DNA of 64,000 nucleotides. Origin: Syngnathus acus (Eukaryota > Chordata > Actinopteri > Syngnathiformes > Syngnathidae). The position numbers were made by a program, and so were the translations under genes. Location: contig NC_051104.1 in assembly GCF_901709675.1 (NCBI RefSeq), forward strand, positions 6,121,501 to 6,185,500, written 5' to 3'. This document shows positions 60,249 through 64,000 of the stretch, one piece after another (position 1 is the first letter of the stretch; each line of letters begins with the position of its first letter). Below the pieces are notes generated by a model. That model saw only the letters and a list, made by a program, of their open reading frames with translations, searched no databases and was not told the DNA's origin.

Positions 60249-63200
60249 TCACACTCCTTCTTGCGCCATGCGGTATTCAAAGACGCTGCCCCTCTCTGGG
60301 AAAGTCTCATTCAAGCGCCTGCGTTTTGTCCGTGCTTTAGTTGCTGCTTCCTCCTCCTTCCCATACCCCCCACCCCCAGGGGTGCATAGGCAGAACATGT
60401 CCTGTAGAGGGAAAGAGACACACAACCATCAGACTGACCCAGTCTGTCACCCTAAGGTGTCTTTTTTATGTCCTACCCCAGGTTGAAGGCTGACGCTGGT
60501 CTTGGCACCCAGGTTGAGCACTCTGCCATCAGCTCTGTGAAGCAGGTTCAGCCCCGCCGCACCAGCTTCACCTCCTGACCAGCAGAGAAAGAGAACATGA
60601 TCAAAAACTGATTACGTAATTTAAAAACAAAGAGAGTTTGAAAGCAACTTTACCCTCAAGGGCATAGGGGCGCGTCGATCTCCTTTCACTCAATACAGAA
60701 AGAACCACTTTGTCCCGAAATAAGAGCTTACGAATCACACCGTCTCCTCCGCGGTACTTCCCTGCACCTCCTGAAGCGGGTCGCAAAGAAAACTGCTCCA
60801 AAATGACTGGGTACCTAAAAAATGACAGGTACGATATATTATTATTACAGCCATCACTATATTATGTAATGTTACATGTCACATAGAAATGAAGATATAT
60901 TATGTCACGATATCAAAAATGATAGAAATATTTTTATAGTAATCAGTTGCTTTCATATTTTCCCCACAGGTGCTGCCGATAAAAATACATATCTAATATT
61001 TGAATGACTAAAATAAATGATTATTTTATCCAACCAGATCCCACGTCTTGCCTCTTTTCCAGAATCTCAGGGTCGGTGATGCGCGTGTTAGTCATGTGTG
61101 TGTGAACGCCACTTCTCCCATTCCAGTTTGGCCCTGCCCCGGCACCACCAGCCACGGTCTCATAGTAACCAACTTTCTCGTTGCCGAATGAAACATTGTT
61201 CATGCAACCCTGATCACAAATAAATAGGTTGTCACACAGATGGCAATTTTCCAAATCAAAGATGACCTTACTTATCCATCCTCACCTGAGAAGCGGCGCA
61301 GACCTCAAATGCCTTAAAAATGACATCCACCACTCTCTGGGATGTGAGCACATTCCCACCAACCACAGCGGCATCCAGTGAAGGCTGCAGGATGGAATCT
61401 GGAGGGATGACGACTTTGATTGGTGCAAGACAGCCCTGAATATATATGGAGAGAAAAACATGACAGAGCTGAGGCTCCACCCATGCACCCAGACAAAATA
61501 GATGAAGCCTAAAGAGAGGAATGCATCAGACCTGATTGAGGGGGATATCCTGTCCCACCATGCAGCGCAGGCAGTAGATGAGAGCGGAGAGGGTAATTGC
61601 ACGTGGAGCATTGCAGTTCCCCCAAACCTCTGTGCCTGTCCCAGTGAAGTCAAACACAGCAGTGCCCTGTAGTGGTTAAAGTCTATTAATGTCAGTTTCC
61701 ATGACAAAGTTGAACTGGGCGGCCTGCACTAAGTAGATCTTCACCAAGGCTGAACTGTCAATAAAAGTGAAAATAGACAGAGCTTTCAACGCGCTGACAA
61801 TCCATTGTGTTGACTTCATTAGAATCACCTCTTCTTCATTAATCTGGACCCGCAGTCGGATCGGGGTGCCGTCATCCATGAAATCCTCCGACTCCACCTC
61901 CAGGGAGCCGGTCTGTTGTCGACGACGACGACGCGCAAAGTCTCTCAGCATGTCCCTCACTGCCAACTCTGCATTACTCTGCAACACGCACAGGCCGTGC
62001 CTTCAGCCGAGGTCTACTCTGCTGTTTGAATCGTTTGATTCTTGCCATCGTTACCTGAATGTAGCCCATGTAGGCTTGAACTACTGCCAGGCCATAGCAG
62101 TCAATCAACTCCCCCACCAGCTGACTGCCTCTTCGGTTGGCTGCCACCTGAGCGCGCAGGTCCGACAGGTTGTCGTGGAGGTTCCGAGTGCCGGACGATT
62201 CCGGGTATTGGGCTGGAGCCATCAGGGCCTCCGTCACAGCTGATGAGCGGGACAGCGAGAGCAGCCAAGTAGTACAACAGAAACACACATTGAAAATGTG
62301 AACCAGCACATACTAAGATATAAGTAGCATATGCATTTTACCTCAATAAATACAAAATACATAAAAGCTAAAGTTTAAGTGACCTAAATATGATGCATCA
62401 AAATGGCATGAGGCCTGAAATTGATTAACAAATAACATTAAATCCACAGCATTGAATACTTAAAAAATATACAAGCGCAGCTAATTGATTTTGTCCTACC
62501 TTCTTCCTGGAAGACTCCACCTGTTACCAGTTTGAAAGAAATAAAGACAGCACCCTCCTGCTGCAGAGAGGTCGAGTGTGGGGGCATAGAACCAGGAGTA
62601 ATGCCTCCTATGTCTGCATGGTGCCCCCTGCTGGCCACAAAGAACACAGGCCCACTAACACCTTTCCGAAACACCTGGAATTCAAGGAGGAGGTGTTTGG
62701 ATTGAAGAGGAAGGAGAAGTGATAATGGAAAAAAAAAAAAAGATTCTGTGGCACGATGACTGACAGGAGTGATGACTGTGAGATCCGGAAGATGACTACC
62801 GCCGGCACATGGGTGGTTACTCAGAATCACATCTCCTTCTTTTATTTTATCTCCCAGAGATTTGATCTAAACGGAGAAGAGAGATTTGAATCGTTTGGGG
62901 AAAATCAGCATGGAAAGTTTACCCACCTGGTACTGGACAGTCTCCTGCATGGCACCTAGATGGACAGGAATGTGGGGCGCGTTGGACACCAGACCACCAG
63001 TTGGTCCAAAAACAGCACAAGAGAAGTCGAGACGCTCCTTGATGTTGGTGGAGATGGAAGTTCTTTGCAGTACTCTGCCCATTTGTTCTGCAGCACCACA
63101 AAAGATAGAGCAGAATAAGTCATGATTTTTAGATATGGAGTTTTTTTTTGCTGATATCGTTGACAGCCAACCTGCTATGCTCATGAAGCGATGGGAGAAG

Positions 63201-64000
63201 ATGGAGAGCTGCACCGTGTTGAGTTCTGTGCCCACTGCACAGTGAGGGTCGGAGCCGACCGTCATGCACACGTCGCCTCTTTCGGTCAAACAGGCCTCAC
63301 AACAAGGCTCCACCAGGATGGTGCTGAAGAGGAAATACAAAATTCATAGAAAGTAAGAGCCATCACTCACGTCATTCAAACTGAGCATTGGTTTCTTTTT
63401 TTTTTTTTAAATAAATGTCACATTGTGAGGACACGCTGAAATTAACGGCAAAGCATTTGTTACTTCCTGCACCTGTTCTTGTCAATGATGACGGCCGGTC
63501 CCAAGATAGTGTGCCCGCAAATAAGTTCCTCCCACAGATACACAGCAGTATCATGATAACCATCCTCAAAGTAGCATTTGGTCATCTAGAGAGAAAGAGC
63601 AAAGATGACACGTGTTTAAGCACGTTTCCAGACCACAAGCCTGTTGCAACCTTAATATTAATTATTTCATTTTTGTGTCAGTTTAGAAGTCATCAAATTT
63701 CATGGTGAAAATGCATTTCGGACATTTTTATCAGTTGGTTAAACTTGACCCAAATATAAGGGTAAAAAATGAGCATGGGTCCATATTTGTGTGTGTAAGC
63801 AGGAAGGTTATTATTTTTTGGGGTGGATATCCTGCAATAAAAATCCAAATACCGTGACAGGTTTGGCCTGACCATGTCCCTTCTTTGGCCTGTACATCAA
63901 TTTGATGCCCGATTTGCCACAGCCCCTCACTCTGATGTCATCTACCATGATGGGCCTGTCTGGGATGGTGAATCCAAATTCTTTTAGATACCTAGACAAG
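60249..64000 (-). CDS. oplah: 5-oxoprolinase, C-terminal half (5' end beyond the window)
   Basis: The window holds the 3' half of the gene; the N-terminal part lies past 64000. From the right edge the exons encode the end of the hydantoinase A-like domain ([40 protein letters not shown]). Then comes the hydantoinase B-like domain: [96 protein letters not shown]. Later blocks are [60 protein letters not shown] and TPGGGGYG. The stop is at 60249, after [17 protein letters not shown] hydrolyses 5-oxoproline to glutamate with ATP in the gamma-glutamyl (glutathione) cycle. After GGGGYG there is a basic stretch (KARTKRRR) that I do not recall from mammalian OPLAH. Confidence 0.96.

Overview
The window is vertebrate nuclear DNA, almost certainly from a ray-finned (teleost) fish. 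The genes are split by many short GT-AG introns, the intergenic DNA is AT-rich, and the proteins match vertebrate families at fish-like distance. Dispersed elements of fish type are present (a tRNA-derived SINE, a hAT-like element and Tc1-like end motifs). I recognise eleven protein-coding genes. Names were assigned by comparison with family members recalled from memory; no search was run.

Layout. 0.3-6.6 kb (+): zcchc2 (PX domain and CCHC knuckle). 9.9-11.0 kb (+): morn3. 12.6-16.7 kb (-): a short CREB/CREM/ATF1-type bZIP gene that lacks the kinase-inducible domain. 19.9-25.7 kb (+): ift74, with lrrc19 (-) nested inside one of its introns. 25.8-29.1 kb: a 235-bp hairpin-bearing tandem array enclosed by an inverted copy of the ift74 3' end. 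31.4-35.8 kb (+): pkia, whose single coding intron holds a hAT-like element and 3.4 kb of degenerate telomere-like CCCTAA repeat. 37.5-41.3 kb (-): ercc3 (XPB). 41.9-45.1 kb (-): a bco1-type carotenoid oxygenase. 46.5-50.4 kb (-): ppp1r16a. 56.2-58.5 kb (+): foxh1. 60.2-64.0 kb (-): the 3' half of oplah, running off the right edge.

The last three genes match the human 8q24.3 neighbourhood (OPLAH, FOXH1, PPP1R16A). ift74 with antisense nested lrrc19 matches human 9p21. The genes do not form one pathway. Themes present are cilia (ift74 with an X-box upstream; morn3), cAMP signalling (pkia, and the KID-less bZIP gene with CRE motifs upstream), DNA repair and transcription (ercc3), Nodal signalling (foxh1), retinoid synthesis (bco1 type) and glutathione turnover (oplah).

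The points most worth a second look are: the KID-less CREB-like gene with CRE motifs upstream; the apparent loss of the ancestral foxh1 start by an in-frame TAG; the hairpin array with its flanking inverted repeat that also carries the ift74 polyadenylation signal; and the higher-order telomere-like array inside the pkia intron. I found no bacterial-type system, CRISPR array or intact transposase gene.
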